Part shown: positions 23,376 through 35,849 of the stretch, piece after piece
How the letters are laid out: every line of letters starts with the position of its first letter
Position numbering within the stretch: position 1 is the first letter of the stretch
Assembly (NCBI RefSeq): GCF_000972845.2
Contig: NC_040020.1
Coordinates: 2,480,669 to 2,544,668 of the forward strand
Direction of reading: 5' to 3'
Source of the DNA: Larimichthys crocea
Taxonomy: Eukaryota > Chordata > Actinopteri > Sciaenidae
Length of the DNA: 64,000 nt
Made by a program: the position numbers and the translations under genes
The notes under the pieces: model-generated
Database searches by the model: none
The model's input: the letters and a program-made list of their open reading frames with translations, nothing else
What the model was told of the DNA's origin: nothing

Positions 23376-25979
23376 AGTTAATAAGTGCATAATAAAGGAT
23401 TTATTAACCTTAATAAGCATTGTCCTTGGTATAGATACACTTAATAATTCAAATAACTAAGAAACTCAGGAGACATTTATTAATGCTCTGAAGCAGTCAA
23501 TAAACTGTTTGTATATGAGTGCTTATAAATGTCTTATAATATAACAGATGTGTTAGTCTCATTAACAGATATTAATGTTCACAAGCATCTTGGGCCTTAT
23601 TATAAACATTTATTACATGCACCTTATAGACAGCAGATAGATGGTTGAATTTTTGCTACTTCATTCTGGGCTAATTATGCATAAATGCATCTTTTGTCTG
23701 GATTTCCACTTTGTATATATCATCTTCTTTGAGTGAACAGAGATAAAAGGAAAGGAGGCAGATATCTGATTAGCACAATCAGACAGGGAGAAGCAGAGTC
23801 TGTGCTCTGTACTTTTCTATTCTTCTTTTGTTGCTGCACTGTGGTTTGTGTTGAGTGGGCTTGTCACCAATTAGCTCAATGAGAGTTAATAAGTGTGGAG
23901 ATGCTCTTACTAAACAATCAAAGCCTTAGCCATTCATTTATCACAGCTAATGGAACGGCTTACTGGTTTTTAGTTAGTGAAGGAGGTCGAGCTGATGGAT
24001 AAACAAGATTACAAAAAAAACCCTGTCAGTGGTCATGGCAGCTGAGGCACGGCTCCCTCATGATCACGATCAAAGCGTCTTGAATAAATGCATAAAAATA
24101 AAGACAGAGTTCGGTCTGCTGAGATTTGACGAGGCCAACTTCTGCCACACCACTGGCCGTCAGGCCGTCGAGTGTCCTTGTTTGACCCGATGAAACAAAC
24201 AAGCCGAGCAGATCTGTGCTGCTGCCCTGACCTTCAGACGTGATGGAAAACTACACAAAGGCTTTGAAGACTTTTTATTCGAAGAAGCAAAGAGACTAAT
24301 AATCATGTCTTCATCAGAGGCAAAGAGGAGTGATGAGTCAGAAGATAGAGCTTTGATATACATGCACAGGGAATCCTACAGAAGTTTTACATCATTCATT
24401 ATTTAGGCTGTCGTCTGTATCCCTTCGCTTGCTTTTCACATCGACACCTTCTTGTGGTCCACTTCATGCTGTGATGGGCTCCTTTGGTGCATTTCATGCC
24501 AAATCAAATTCTCAAGCTTATTAATCCACAATAAAGTCTATAAATGTATCACAATAAAAAAGAACACATTCCAGAAACAGCTCTAGCTCTTCATATATTC
24601 CACATAAGCAGTGGTGTATTTCATTAAAGTGTCCAAAATGCTTTGAAACAGGATGAATTTATATGCAGGGACCCTATTTTAAGTAGTAAGGGCTACCCAG
24701 GAGATGCATTTTAATGTTGAGAAGGAACTGACACTTTCTATTGTGAGGTTAAACTTAGCATAGACAGTATGATTCATATGACTGAGGATATTTAAACAGT
24801 GATGATGATGATCTCTACAAAGAGCCTTTGTTTTCATCTCCTTAACTCCACAAGCCAATAGTTAGTTGTTGCTCTGTGCGCACACAAGAGGACACTGAGA
24901 GTCAAACTGGATTAACAAGATGAAAGCCACCAGGCAGCACCAGAAGCAGTTTAAATTCTCACACAAATGTATTCTGAATAAATAAAAATGGCATATTTCT
25001 ATGCAGCATAAATTCTATTTATGCAGAATGCATCAATGCAGAATTCATTTTCTGTGACAAGTTACGTTCAGGAGCTCCTCTAAACTTTTAGCTGAGGCGA
25101 GGGCTTGCAGTCACAGCAGGGCACAGTAGAATAATGAATCCAGAAGTACTTGAATATAATTTTTGTCAGAGATTATTTAAAAAAGGGTGATAATATCTTC
25201 ACCGTCCATTCTGGCCAGTAAAGCCAGAATTACAATTTTGGCTTTATTGACAACTATGTGCAGCGTTTAGTATGCTAAAAGCCGTGAGGGATGAATTTGT
25301 GAGGAGGAAAAACAGTTTTCACTGTGTTGTTTTGGAGTGTGTGATTGAAAATTATTCCTCTGTTTGGATCATTAGCTTCATACACCTAAGCGGATTTCAA
25401 AAAGAGCCTGGGAAGATAGGCTAAATCCACCTGGAGAGGTTTCTAAATGTCTCGGAGTGAAATGACTTCTCCATTAGCACGAACCTCTCTGCTAATCCTC
25501 TACCTCATTAGTTATTTGAATTGGGTCCAGTGATGGAGTTCTAATTGTAGACATCCCCTCAGTGAAGTATTAACCCGGGAATACAAAAAAAAACATCAGA
25601 TCTCCTGTATCTTATAAACAACAGTAGGCGTGCAGCGACTGTCAGTCAGCTCCTCTTTCATTACCTCTCTTAGTCTTTTTATTTGTCACTGCAGCTCATA
25701 TAGAAGAAGTGCACCTCATCCAAAAGAACGTGCAGAAAAATGCAAAAAAATCTCAACGCTTCAGAGTCTAGAGACAATGCTGCAATGCTGCAGACAACCC
25801 AGCTGTATAGGAAAGCCATATTTGAAACTGCTGATGTTGGCCTGGGATGTGTGTATGGATAGGGATGTGGAATATGATCAGAGAAACTGAAATGTATCAG
25901 CGAAGAACAGCAGCGCTCATGCACAGCCTTGTGGGAGGAACGAGCCAATCCTATCTGCCCGACACACACATAGACAGAT
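23376..25979. other. Unassigned DNA
   Basis: No gene recognised. Positions 24120-24240 are locally CpG-richer than the surroundings, and a 67-codon minus frame (24160-24363) crosses them, but neither strand shows a convincing exon. The 86-codon plus frame at 25630-25890 is unrecognised. Confidence 0.45.
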
Positions 25980-25980
25980 G

Positions 25981-26011
<31 letters not shown>

Positions 26012-26055
26012 ACTCTCAGACACACACACACACACACCCACACACACACACACAC
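25980..26055. repeat. Compound (CT)n-(CA)n microsatellite
   Basis: A CT tract of about 39 bp passes directly into a CA tract of about 36 bp with one interruption. All long frames across it (minus 25679-26053 and 25951-26202, plus 25847-26161) owe their length to these dinucleotides and are not genes. Confidence 0.95.
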
Positions 26056-26270
26056 CGAGTTGTTGTGTTGTCGAAAAATATCAAGAGACCTGCTGGTGTT
26101 ATTTGTCATTGCTGCCTGCAAGCACTTACATATGCTGTGCTGGAATGTTTCTGAAATATAAAAATGAGAAATGATGCAACAAATGTGACAAGTTTCATCC
26201 ACAGCGAAGTTAAAATATCTTCAATATCTTGCGTCATGTCATTTTATTACATCTTATCATTTAGATTGTC

Positions 26271-26657
26271 ATGGCGCAGAGTCGTGATGAGGAGGAGACC
26301 AGCACAGGGGAGAGAAAACGTGTTTTTTTCTCGATAGCTTTGTTATTTAAAGTGGTAACTTTGTTTGCTTTAACTTGTCATTATTATGTAAATGTCGACC
26401 GCTGTCATTCAGGGGACGCTTCCTATTGTAATTTGTTAAAGCTATCAGATGGCGTGTATGGTAGAGCGGATAATGCAACAATAACACCATGATGGGAAAA
26501 TAATGAATACAAGAAAGAAAAGCGACGGGAGGATAGGAAATACAAACGTGACATTTCAAAGTATTCTTTGTTGAGAGAGAACATCCTGTTTCTGTGTGAC
26601 GACGCTGTCAGCAGGCTTCTTATACATTTATTTGCGGTTTTATATGAACACACCTAA
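26271..26657 (+). other. Candidate small coding frame, 128 codons, with one in-frame TGA
   Basis: An ATG at 26271 in strong context (GTCATGG: G at -3 and +4) opens a frame of 73 codons to TGA at 26490-26492. The same frame then continues for 54 more codons to TAA at 26655-26657. The first part starts MAQSRDEEETSTGERKR and goes straight into a hydrophobic span (VFFSIALLFKVVTLFAL), as in a small single-pass membrane protein. The part after the TGA is basic then amphipathic (EYKKEKRREDRKYKRD, later LLRENILFLCDDAVSR and LLIHLFAVLYEHT). By my count there are about 14 CpGs in 340 bp, near the unbiased expectation and far above the neighbouring kilobase. It could be a recently disabled gene or retrocopy, a mobile-element gene, a first exon, or chance. 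I recognise no family. Confidence 0.25.
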
Positions 26658-28830
26658 ATGTGTTTGCTGAAGTCTTTTTGAGTGATCTCGAAATTCATGT
26701 CAACTCGCACCTAATAGGGACTGTGAGAACTGATAAAGCACCTCCTCCGTAAAACAGGACACCGGGTTTTACAACCACAATGAATGTTATAAAGCTCCTG
26801 GCTGGCCTTGAGATTAACAGCCAATTCATTCGGTTTACAAGTGTCTCATTAATAAGGAGTGTCTGAGAGATAAAGAACAAAACACTGTGGGGGTGTATCT
26901 ATGTCTATAAACTGAGCGCCTGCATTATTTGATTTGTCTGCTGGCTTTTACTTTGTGTTTGCTGTTGTGCTTGGAGTACCTGAAGCAAACTGTGTGTTTG
27001 AGGACAATGACAGCAGACCAGAGATAATAACTTGTAGCTTGTAATATAAAGGCAGTTACTCTGTATTTAATGTCAGTATAACTGTCACTTACTGTAATAT
27101 TAATAATACTCTCTCTGGAGTCTCCTATGGTGTCAGTCTCTCAGGTTTAAAGGTACTCTGTCCCCTAATATATCATCATATTCTAAAGGCACACTCCTCT
27201 TTTTTTTATTTATGTATTGTTGAGTGTGTTTGAATGAAAGGAAGGTGATACTTCTAAATAATAGTAGATCTTTTTTAATCAGTTACTTAATTCAGAAACA
27301 AGCTTTTATTTATATCTACAAGCATATAAACAGTAAGTGCTTGATGTTGGACACAGGTAGTGAAGGATTTTAAAGCCATAAACTCTCTGGAATTCAGCAA
27401 AACATGCACACTGGTTATAATAGTGTAGATGTTGTAGATTTATGGTGCGCACAGGCAGATTGTATTTATATTTCCACATTTCCTGGCCCATTAGTTTCCT
27501 TTGCCTGAGTAGTATCCCATTTAACAACATCATCAAGTGATATTGTGCGTATCAGTGTTCAAAAACCTCAACACAAAATGTCTTCTTGTTTGTCAGTATA
27601 GTCTATTCTCCTGAGATAAACCTCATCGTCATTGCTCTGTGGACGAGGTGTGTCAGTATACAGCATTGCCACTAGGTGGTAGGCTATCATCACAAACTCC
27701 TCCATTGTTGAACATTACCTGATGTTCATGTGTGTTCATATTCCAAAAAAAAAAATCTGCTTTATAATTATTTTTTGATATAATCTATGATTTTAAAACT
27801 AACCTCTCTATTTAATTTGGTTTGATATCACATGCAAAACTGAATTCAATAACAGACGCTAACAGCTGGAGTCTGTAATTGTTACAGGAAACTGTGTGGT
27901 GTTCCAGTCATGTATTGATCCCCATTACAAGCATCAATGGTTGTGGTCATGACTCAAATTGATTTTTTGTTGCCGTGGACTGTAATTTATAACGAGTAAT
28001 TAATCATGGTGACGACCCTCAAGTTGAGTATGACGGACTTAACGCCAAAGAGGATAATAAATGATTGGATCAAATGTAATACACCAGGGGGCAGGAGAGC
28101 TTTATCAAGGACTAGTACATGGTGGCAAATGAGGGGATACAAAAAGGGAAATCATGAATATGCATTGATTTGATCCAAATCTGACTTATGAAATGAAAGG
28201 AGAAGGTAAAATAGGTGAAAGAGAATTTCCTGAAGATGAATCCTTTTGTACTCAGTAACACTGCTAAAACTACACTTTAATAAAATTATCACTTCTTATC
28301 GTGAAAGGTAAAACATTGGAGCAATAGCAGTGGTACTTGTTTCACCCAGTTCCAATCTAAGTGAAATATATATACATGGAAATTATTCAAAGTGAGTGAT
28401 TCATCTTTGCTGTGGTAACTTAAAGACAGAGCCATGCTTTGAAGCTTCGTCCTTATCACTGGCACTCAGAATCCATCTTCACTGTGTGTGAACTGAAGTA
28501 TAATTAAGTGACTTTATCATGGACTTAAAGTAGAACCTCGTGTTTTTCTAGCAAAAAAGTTCCCACACATTCCTAATATGTACAGCATCTGTCTTGCCAT
28601 GTGTGATACATGACATGAAATCAGTGAATGAACATGAATCATTTTTACATTCACACGCGACTTTTCAACAACAACAAAATGTGTTTTGGGGGAAATGTAA
28701 TTCTGTCTGAGAAAAAACTCAAAGGCAATGAGAACAAAAACTTTTTACAGATTCAGTCAGTACAGTATGTACACAGCTGCAAAATATTCTTCTAAGACAC
28801 GATAGCTACGTGTGGTCTGTGGGCCAGTTC
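26658..28830. other. Unassigned DNA
   Basis: No gene or named repeat recognised. The 76-codon minus frame at 27306-27536 and the 61-codon minus frame at 26695-26880 are unsupported. Confidence 0.5.
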
Positions 28831-28835
28831 AGCAC

Positions 28836-29090
28836 TTTGGTCCAGACTGAAATATCTCAAAGACTTTGAAAGGATTGCTTTGAAAGTTTGTACAGACACG
28901 CGTGGTCCCCTGAGGATAGACCCCGCTGACTCTGGTGATCCTCTGACTTCTCGTGTAGCGCCACAACGAGGCTGACATTTTCTAATCTCTGTATGGAAAT
29001 CCATCCAGTACCACATGTGACATTCAACACATTTCACTCAAAACTTTTCATTTCCCTCGAACATTCATATTCCCTTTCTGTTATTCTATA
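28836..29090 (+). mobile_element. Unclassified multicopy fish repeat, left part (with inverted middle)
   Basis: TTTGGTCCAGACTGAAATAT (28836-28855) and the following text (TTTGTACAGACACGCGTGGT, CTCTGACTTCTCGTGTAGCG) match an interspersed repeat I recall as very common in percomorph assemblies. A second copy starts with the same TGGTCCAGACTGAAATATCT at 49871-49890. The segment of about 28985-29043 matches the same repeat only as reverse complement: its complement reads GTTTTGAGTGAAATGT ... GGATGGATTTCCAT. Forward similarity resumes near 29059 (ACATTCATATTCCC). It is non-coding, and its class is unknown to me. Confidence 0.7.
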
Positions 29091-29104
29091 TTCTGTACAC
29101 TTAC

Positions 29105-29400
29105 TTACTGTACTAGTCCAACAGTAAGAAGCCCAGCTTGGCATCTGTCTTTCAGCCTTTGATTTCACAAAAAAATTCCAAGTCCTTTCCAGATTTACCC
29201 TTGTCCAGTGACTTCTTGCTTGGTCACTCTCTTCTCTTTTTATAACTTTTTCTGTCAACGTCCCTTTTGTCTTTTCGCCTCTGTTATCATGTCCCTAGAG
29301 GCTTCTAAGCCTGGTTGCCCAGCTCTGGTTCTGGCACGAGACAGGCTCCCTATCTGCATTCCCCCAGAGATGTGCAGGGGGGCTGAGTGTGAATGACAGA
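29105..29400 (+). mobile_element. Second repeat, nested in the 28.8-29.5 kb repeat (copy 1)
   Basis: TAGTCCAACAGTAAGAAGCC, CAGATTTAC, TGACTTCTTGC and GGTCACTCTC recur in the same order at 36962-37060. The two segments are therefore copies of one interspersed element, here running into a CTTTTCGCCTCTGTTATCAT-type 3' part that I recall from fish repeat copies. It sits between two recognisable parts of another repeat, which implies a later insertion. No coding capacity. Confidence 0.6.
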
Positions 29401-29469
29401 CACACCATTCCCCTGATTACAATGTAACACTAAAATGATTTATTAAATGGTAGAAACGTGTCATTGTGT

Positions 29470-29518
29470 CTAAGTACAGCTTTACAGAGCTGCTAGCGTG
29501 GCTGTAGATTGTCTTCTT
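29470..29518 (+). mobile_element. Right-end remnant of the 28.8 kb repeat
   Basis: CTAAGTACAGCTTTACAGAG followed by CTGCTAGCGTGGCTGTAGA is the far end I recall for the repeat whose left part starts at 28836 (copies read CTAAGTACAGCCTCACAGAG, then CTGCTAGCATGGCTGTAGAC). It resumes after the nested element. Confidence 0.6.
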
Positions 29519-32500
29519 TGGACATCTTCCTTCTCATTTCCTCACAAGATCAGCTTGTAGCAACTAAAGCATGACTGAGGCATTTGTGGTTACTTTTGGC
29601 ACCAAAAACATCTTGATTATAACAGAAACTGTGATCATAGTGGACAATTGTCAGCGCTAACTTTAAGTATTAGACAAACACAAATCATGATGTTAAATTG
29701 GAGCATTTCAGACATCCATCACCACAACTGCGGAAAGTCACACTTCTTCCTCTACTGGCAATAAATGTTCTCAGTGAGCATAAATCATGATTGCAAGTCA
29801 GTTGTGAATGTTCCTAGAACACAGTGTAGTGTAGAGATACAGGGTTAGATAAACACAGATGTTACTTTATGTTGTGATAATATAATCCACCTCCCCCAGG
29901 GAAGGCAACCATTGTTGACATTTTTCAAAACAGCCTTCACCACGCCAAGTACAGACGAGTACATACATTGCAGAAAAAGTGAACTTTAAAAATCAGCTGG
30001 GACAGCCTCTCGTATATAAACAGAGTATGAAAACAGCAAGACAGTAACAGTAAATCACAATGACAAATCCAAAATCAGTATTTTCTGCATCGTGATTTAT
30101 TTGTTTCCATCAGAGTAAAAATTTTTGTCTCAGTTATCTTCCTGTCATAAATCATATCCTACCCTATGTTTCTTATCGTTTAATAACTACTCTCTGATTT
30201 AAAGCCTGCTGTGGGCTCACTAAAGTCTCTACTGTGGTGGAAATATAGCTACCATTTCTATTAGTGCCATTGTTATTGTTGCTCCTGCAGTAATAGTAGT
30301 GCCCTGACCATTATTTCTCTCATATTAAAGTGGTGTCTGTTCACACTCACAACACTGTATAGTCTAAACACTTTACCCTTGAATTACTCCAATGACGTTT
30401 TCCAGGAGCCTTTAGCTGGTCTGCGTTTACGTACGAACCTCTGCTCTGATGCACACTGGCAAAATGAGAAAGTTTAAGAGAGAGTAAGTATATTTTCAGA
30501 CTAGATTGGCCGGTACTCTTTCCTTTCCCTTTTCCCAAGTGGTCTGTATTTTTTGTGCCAAATGCCTCAAACTGAGCCCAGAAGCTTAGTGAAAAAACTT
30601 TCCCACCTGAAAAGATTTGATTAATTAACAATTACTCCACACTGGTGTCATTTTTGTCTCCTTCCAGGAATTGCTGTTAGAGTTAAAATTCCACGTGAAG
30701 TGAAGAAAAGCTGTTTATATCACCAGGGGTAACAATTAACAAGCACGAAACAGATTGCATCTTGTGTGACTGACACCAAACTTCATCAAGAGCTCTGCTA
30801 ATTTGTTAAAACGAGCTAAATAACTCACTATAATTGTTTACCAATTAGGATAAATTCCACATAACTCCCTGTGGGACTGTGGAGTGGAGTATCCTGTTCA
30901 CATCGATTGTCTTGAGAAGATGGCAGTGGATTCATGGGCAGATACTTCAAAACATCAGGGTTAGAAACTTTCTGCTCGGCTAACGTGAGAAGATAAGTTT
31001 TTTGTGTGATTTGGATGAAGCGATTATTAATTTCCCCATGTGGGAATAATAAAATGTATCTCATTCTTATCTGAAGTTTGTTATGAGCCATGTATTCAGT
31101 ATGCTGGTTTTGGATACCTGGTGATAAATCATTGAACAGCAGGACAAACTCAGACTTTAGAGCAGATCACTCACCAGTGCAGAGCTCCATCATTAGTATT
31201 ACTCTCAGTCTGCAGTCAGAAGGCCGATGGGAAATAGCGTGTCAGAACACCTCCAAGATTTGGCTACATGTGAAGGTTTGTCACAGAATTTCCAACAGTA
31301 GATTTATAGACTGAATTTGCCTCCACTGAAGTAAGTGTGAAATGCTTCTCTTGCAGTAAATGGCAGCGTGCAGCCATTTCTCTGGGTTTTGTGTGAATGG
31401 ACAGAGAGACACAACAAGCCAGGTGTGCTGTCACACACACGATTATATAAATTTCTGGAAACTGTGCTGTACATAATTATAATATACACGTTCCCCCGAG
31501 TCTCATTTTTAAGAAAGAAGCCATTCATTCATGGACCTCATTTCTGAGACATCAATACTTTAAGTACACTAAATGAGAGTTGTACTTAAAACTAACCTTA
31601 CAAGCCTCGCTTATGTTTGGTTATTATTTTTGTATAATCTAATTGAGCTGATTGTCATTATATTTTTATTCGTTTCTTCAGATATTTTGCGCCTGTGCAC
31701 ATTTAGTTAATGTAACGCACATTGCATTCATTATTTCGTGAAAATAAACATGCTCTAGTTTTTTTTTTTCTGAATAGGTGATTAAATGATTGCTTACGGT
31801 CATATTTCTGTGTGTTTTCTGTTGCTTTACAACCAAACAAAGGCATGAACATTAAAAGCAGAGACAACCGATGCGTATAGCCGTAAGACATTTACTGTAC
31901 TGTACTTTGGGAAAACAAGTGTGGGGGTGTTGCAGCAAGGTTAAGAGAAATGAAACGCATGAGATATTAACCGCTGCGTCCAGTTTTCTTAAGAATTGCC
32001 AACACACAGGTGGTTTGTACTCATTTGAGGCCGGTTTAAATGTGCAACTGTGAAATGTAAATCATGGCACGAATGATTTTCTCCTCAAACTCAACCCCAG
32101 GACCAACATTGTTTATGCACTGTAGCACCTTCTTCTTTGAAGGGGTTGTGTTCGGGTCTCTGTTAGGGTCTGGTTGAAGTGAATAAGTTAGTTTTTGTTT
32201 TTGCTGCAGAGTTAGTTTCAGCCCTCCTTTGCCTAAAGCCACTGTGTCTTTGTTTTGTACAAGAAAAACTCTCAGTAGGAACACCTGCCAAATTCTTGCA
32301 GAAATGATGAAAGAGACACATTTTTAATGTAGCTATTATTGTCCCAGTCTGCCAAAAGTATGTAGACTGAGCTCAGATCCGGGAGCTTAATATCTGTCAT
32401 CTAGGTTGCCTTCAGCAAGGATCCAGAGACTAGTCTGGATGATTTGCATAGAGCTGTTCACTTAAACTCATCTAAACCTGATCATGCATATGGAGGCTTG

Positions 32501-32709
32501 ACATTTCATGCCAACAGTGATGTATGTCAAACTTGTTTTGCACTCAACGGTTAAAGTGTTTGAGTTTGTGTCATACATCTTAATTTATTTTGCCTTTAAA
32601 ATATATTATGTCACAGCAAAAGATGATTCCATGAATACTAATAACAGAAATATCGGAGGGCCCAAAGGCAAAGACCAATACAGTAGTCATACGACAGTAG
32701 TTTGATCTC
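29519..32709. other. Unassigned DNA
   Basis: Apart from the SINE-type tail at 31028-31066 and a T10 run near 31759, no gene or repeat is recognised. Minus frames at 30347-30631 (94 codons) and 30828-31091 (87 codons) and the plus frame at 31090-31314 lack support. Confidence 0.5.
31028..31066 (+). mobile_element. SINE 3'-tail fragment
   Basis: TTAATTTCCCCATGTGGGAA followed by TAATAAAATGTATCTC has the form AATTTCCC...GGGAT(A)AATAAAGTATCT, the tail I recall for fish SINEs of the type present at 50.3 kb. The SINE head is absent or too diverged to see. Confidence 0.5.
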
Positions 32710-32714
32710 ATTTC

Positions 32715-32980
32715 AGAACATTACTATGCTGCTATGATAGCCTGTATTGTTCTGGGGAGGCTTTCCACAGAATGTTGGAACCTTGCTGCAGGGATTATGA
32801 GGTGATAAGGCCTGGCTTGAAGTCGGTGTCCCAGGAAATTTCCTTCACACCAAACTCAGAAAAACACTTTCTTTTGCAGACCTCGCTTTGTGCACAGGAG
32901 GACTGTCATGTCCCAAACTGTTGCAAAAAATGTCCTTTTAGAGGTCCAAAATATCAGTGTATGCTAATTATTACCTATTT
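32715..32980 (-). mobile_element. Tc1/mariner-like transposase relic, copy 1
   Basis: The plus strand reads TTCTGGGGAGGCTTTCCACA then GAATGTTGGAAC, AGGCCTGGCTTGAAGTCGGT, TTCCTTCACACCAAACTCAG, CTCGCTTTGTGCAC and CAAACTGTTGC. These are the complement of the transposase 3' coding region I recall from an abundant fish Tc1 family (intact copies read TTCTGGGAAGGCTTTCCACA). The catalytic DDE domain tail and C-terminus are represented. About 60-90 bp are missing between the GCAGGGATTATGAGG and AAGGCCTGG blocks relative to copy 2. Frames are destroyed and inverted repeats are not visible. Confidence 0.8.
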
Positions 32981-33680
32981 ACTAAGTACAATAGTAAAAG
33001 TGAAAGCACAAAAGTATTAGGGCATTAAGATATACTTTATTTAATTATAATTATTAGTCATTATGCTGAATGTCACAATTCAGAATATTGTATATTATCA
33101 ATTATAATATTCTACAGGCTGTTATTTTTGCATAACAGACTGCTCCAATGCGTAACAGACCATTCTGATGAGTTCTGACTGAAAACTGTGGATGATCAGC
33201 AGACACAATGTTTTAAATTTCTAAAATAATTTCTTGTAATTGTTGAACAAAGATAAACAGCTTCAGGTTGATGCAGATTGTGTGTGTCACTCTCTCATGG
33301 TTTATTCTGCGATAACGACCAGCTCGCTGTACCTCACATATAGACAGGGGACAGACTTTTTCCAGCAACTGATTGACAGATTCTCTGTCTCTGTGTCATT
33401 TTGACCTAAGAGATAAAACAGGAGCTTACCTCTTGTCCGACTTAATAACGCCTCAGCATGTAACGTGTTAGACACCCTGTGCCATATCTTGCATCTGACC
33501 ATCTGGTACATTTTGCCTTCTCTGTGTCATCTCTTTCTCTGCATGATTCATCCTAGAGTTTAAAAATTCACACTGGGTCAAAAGACTAGAGAGATGAGAG
33601 TGCTGATGGAAGATGTAATAGCTGGGGCAACATTAGGCCATAAGGACACAAGCTAAAGCTGGGCAGAAAATGAGAGATTA

Positions 33681-34100
33681 AAGGGTCAGTTCACCCAAAT
33701 AAGGTTTTGTGTTTTCAAACTTCTGTTTCCAGATGCAATGTGTTGAAAAAGTAAAACAAGAACTTCATTTGCAGAGACGTTCAGTTACTCAAAGTAATCC
33801 ACAGACCCAAAAATAGATTATTATAAATTATTTTTGAGATGTACTACACTTTTGATAGATGAAGTACTTATGTGTAGTCCACAACCTCTATTTATCAGTC
33901 CAGTGAGACAAAAACCAAGGCCTGAATCCCTTTTAGGTTTTTGTGTTTTGGACAGATCTTGTAGCTGATTGACTCCATAGCAAAGGGCTAATTTTCACAG
34001 CAAAAAAGATTAAACAAATGCCTCCTTAAATAAACACAGCAATCATACACTTGACTGGAAATAGAGTACAAATACTTTTTGCTCATTGACAACACAAACC
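33681..34100. mobile_element. Degraded multicopy fish repeat (copy 1)
   Basis: AAAGGGTCAGTTCACCCAAA opens a stretch whose core GTTACTCAAAGTAATCCACA GACC recurs at 51352-51374 with two or three substitutions. I recall similar GTTACTCAAGATAATCCACA words from interspersed repeats of spiny-rayed fish. The limits and class are uncertain. Confidence 0.4.
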
Positions 34101-35849
34101 AGGCAGTGTTTTTCCATTATAAATCATTACATGTCTGCACCTCTCTTCATTCTACAGCCATAGCTTACACTAATTAATACGGACGCCCATGAAACAAAAA
34201 AGAGGGAGGTGAGAGCAGCACAGAGACTTAAGAGTATCCTGTGATCCCGGTGGCAATTTACTATCGATTTGCCATTTGACACAGATGCAGTTTTTTGAAA
34301 CTAATGGAGGGGCCTTCATGGGGACAGAGGAGAAAAGAGGAAAGGAAAGGTGAAGAGTAGGATGGACACGTCTTTGGCGGTCGGAAAGCAGAGAAGAAAG
34401 TTGGAGTGAGTGCAGTGCCCTTTTATGATGGTCTGCTGGAGTTTGCTGTGTTTTCACCTGTTGCACTTGATTGCACGAACAGAGCTTCTGGCAGTAACAC
34501 CGTGAAGAAATACCTCCTTTTCTTTCGGGAGCTTAACACGAAACTGGTCTGTAGAATCAAATGTTTGTTGTTTAAATGCAATGCAGTGTATCGTATCGAT
34601 AAGCACTCTCAGCTCCTATTTGTCATCTGTCAGACGAGAATGCACAAACTCAGCTCATTGCGCCAAACATATATGTTTTCTCCTTGCTTGCTTCAGTCAA
34701 CATTTGCACAGGTAAAATGTCCTTACAGTATGAGTGACCTCTTAATGTTATGCAGATGATAACTCCTCTCCCTTGAATGCAAAAGTTAAAGTAGCATTGC
34801 AGTCTGACTTGGAGGCATTGGGGGAACAAAGTTCAACTTTAATACTGACAGTGGTGGTTTGCATCCCATCTCCTACCTCCTGTCAGTCAACAGTGATTTA
34901 TTTAAAACATCTCTCCCTAACCTTAACAAAGACTAAAACCATAGAGGAGCCAGATCAGAAAATGCTCCGACCTTAAGCTAGATTTACATTCAAATGTAGC
35001 ACAGATTTGAACCCAATTTCACACAAAAAGTGGATTAACTTTTCATCTATAACTCTAGTTATTAGAAGGCGAGAGACAAAGATTTGGTCTCCAGCACTGC
35101 AGGAAGAGAAATGTGCCACCCTTTTTTATTTGTTTAAGTATGTGGATATCTTTTCTGCTGTGATAGCGTCTAACACAATTGTTATGGTGCTGTCAGCTTA
35201 GTGGGAGGTAGGAGGGTATGGTTATAAGTCCGATCTTTATTGTATGCATTGTTATCTGCTGTCTTTTTGATTTCATAAAAAAAAGCCTCAAATGGTGAAA
35301 AACATGTAAGCACAATGGAAATATGGTATTTTTGTTTTTGTTCCATGCATACATTTGAAGAAGGTTATAGTCTCTTCATCACTCTGCAGCTCCAGTGGAT
35401 GTTTAAGTTTTTTTTGTTTTTTTTTTATACCTGTGCTTTTTCGTTCATTAAAATCGGACTGTGGTTAATTTTTCCCCTTGGTGCGATTAGTTTGGCCTGG
35501 TGTGAGCACACTAATTGCACTGGGGTAGCTTTAAGGCTTTTTTGGATTGCTTGGGTTTCTCTCTGTATGAAAAGAAACTAAGCCAAGTCTATAAACTAAT
35601 CAGCTCGTAGCCAAACTATGGGCGTGAAAACACCTAAAGTCACACGCTTCATGTAAAATTATTAATCTGTTCCTATTTCATTTTCCACCTGAACCAAACA
35701 TAAAAACACTCATGAGAAAATATTGAAAGACATCTTTAAAGACTATCAAGTATTGATTTTTTCATTACGCTTCTTCCATTCAGTTAATGACTTACAAGAC
35801 AAACCACTTTACTGCACTGTGCAATACCAGCTGTCTTATCTCTATTCCC
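34101..35849. other. Unassigned DNA
   Basis: The longest plus frame without low complexity (117 codons, 34406-34759) lies here. It passes a CACAG|GTAAAA donor-like site at 34710 but resembles nothing I know and has an average start context. T-rich runs occur at about 35408-35427. Confidence 0.4.

Noticed and set aside
25679..26053. 124-codon minus frame, the longest in the window
   Set aside because: Its length comes from the CT/CA microsatellite (VCVCVCV and EREKERERER periodicity).
34406..34759. 117-codon plus frame passing a donor-like CACAG|GTAAAA
   Set aside because: Length is within expectation for 64 kb of six-frame sequence, there is no recognisable family, and start and acceptor contexts are ordinary.
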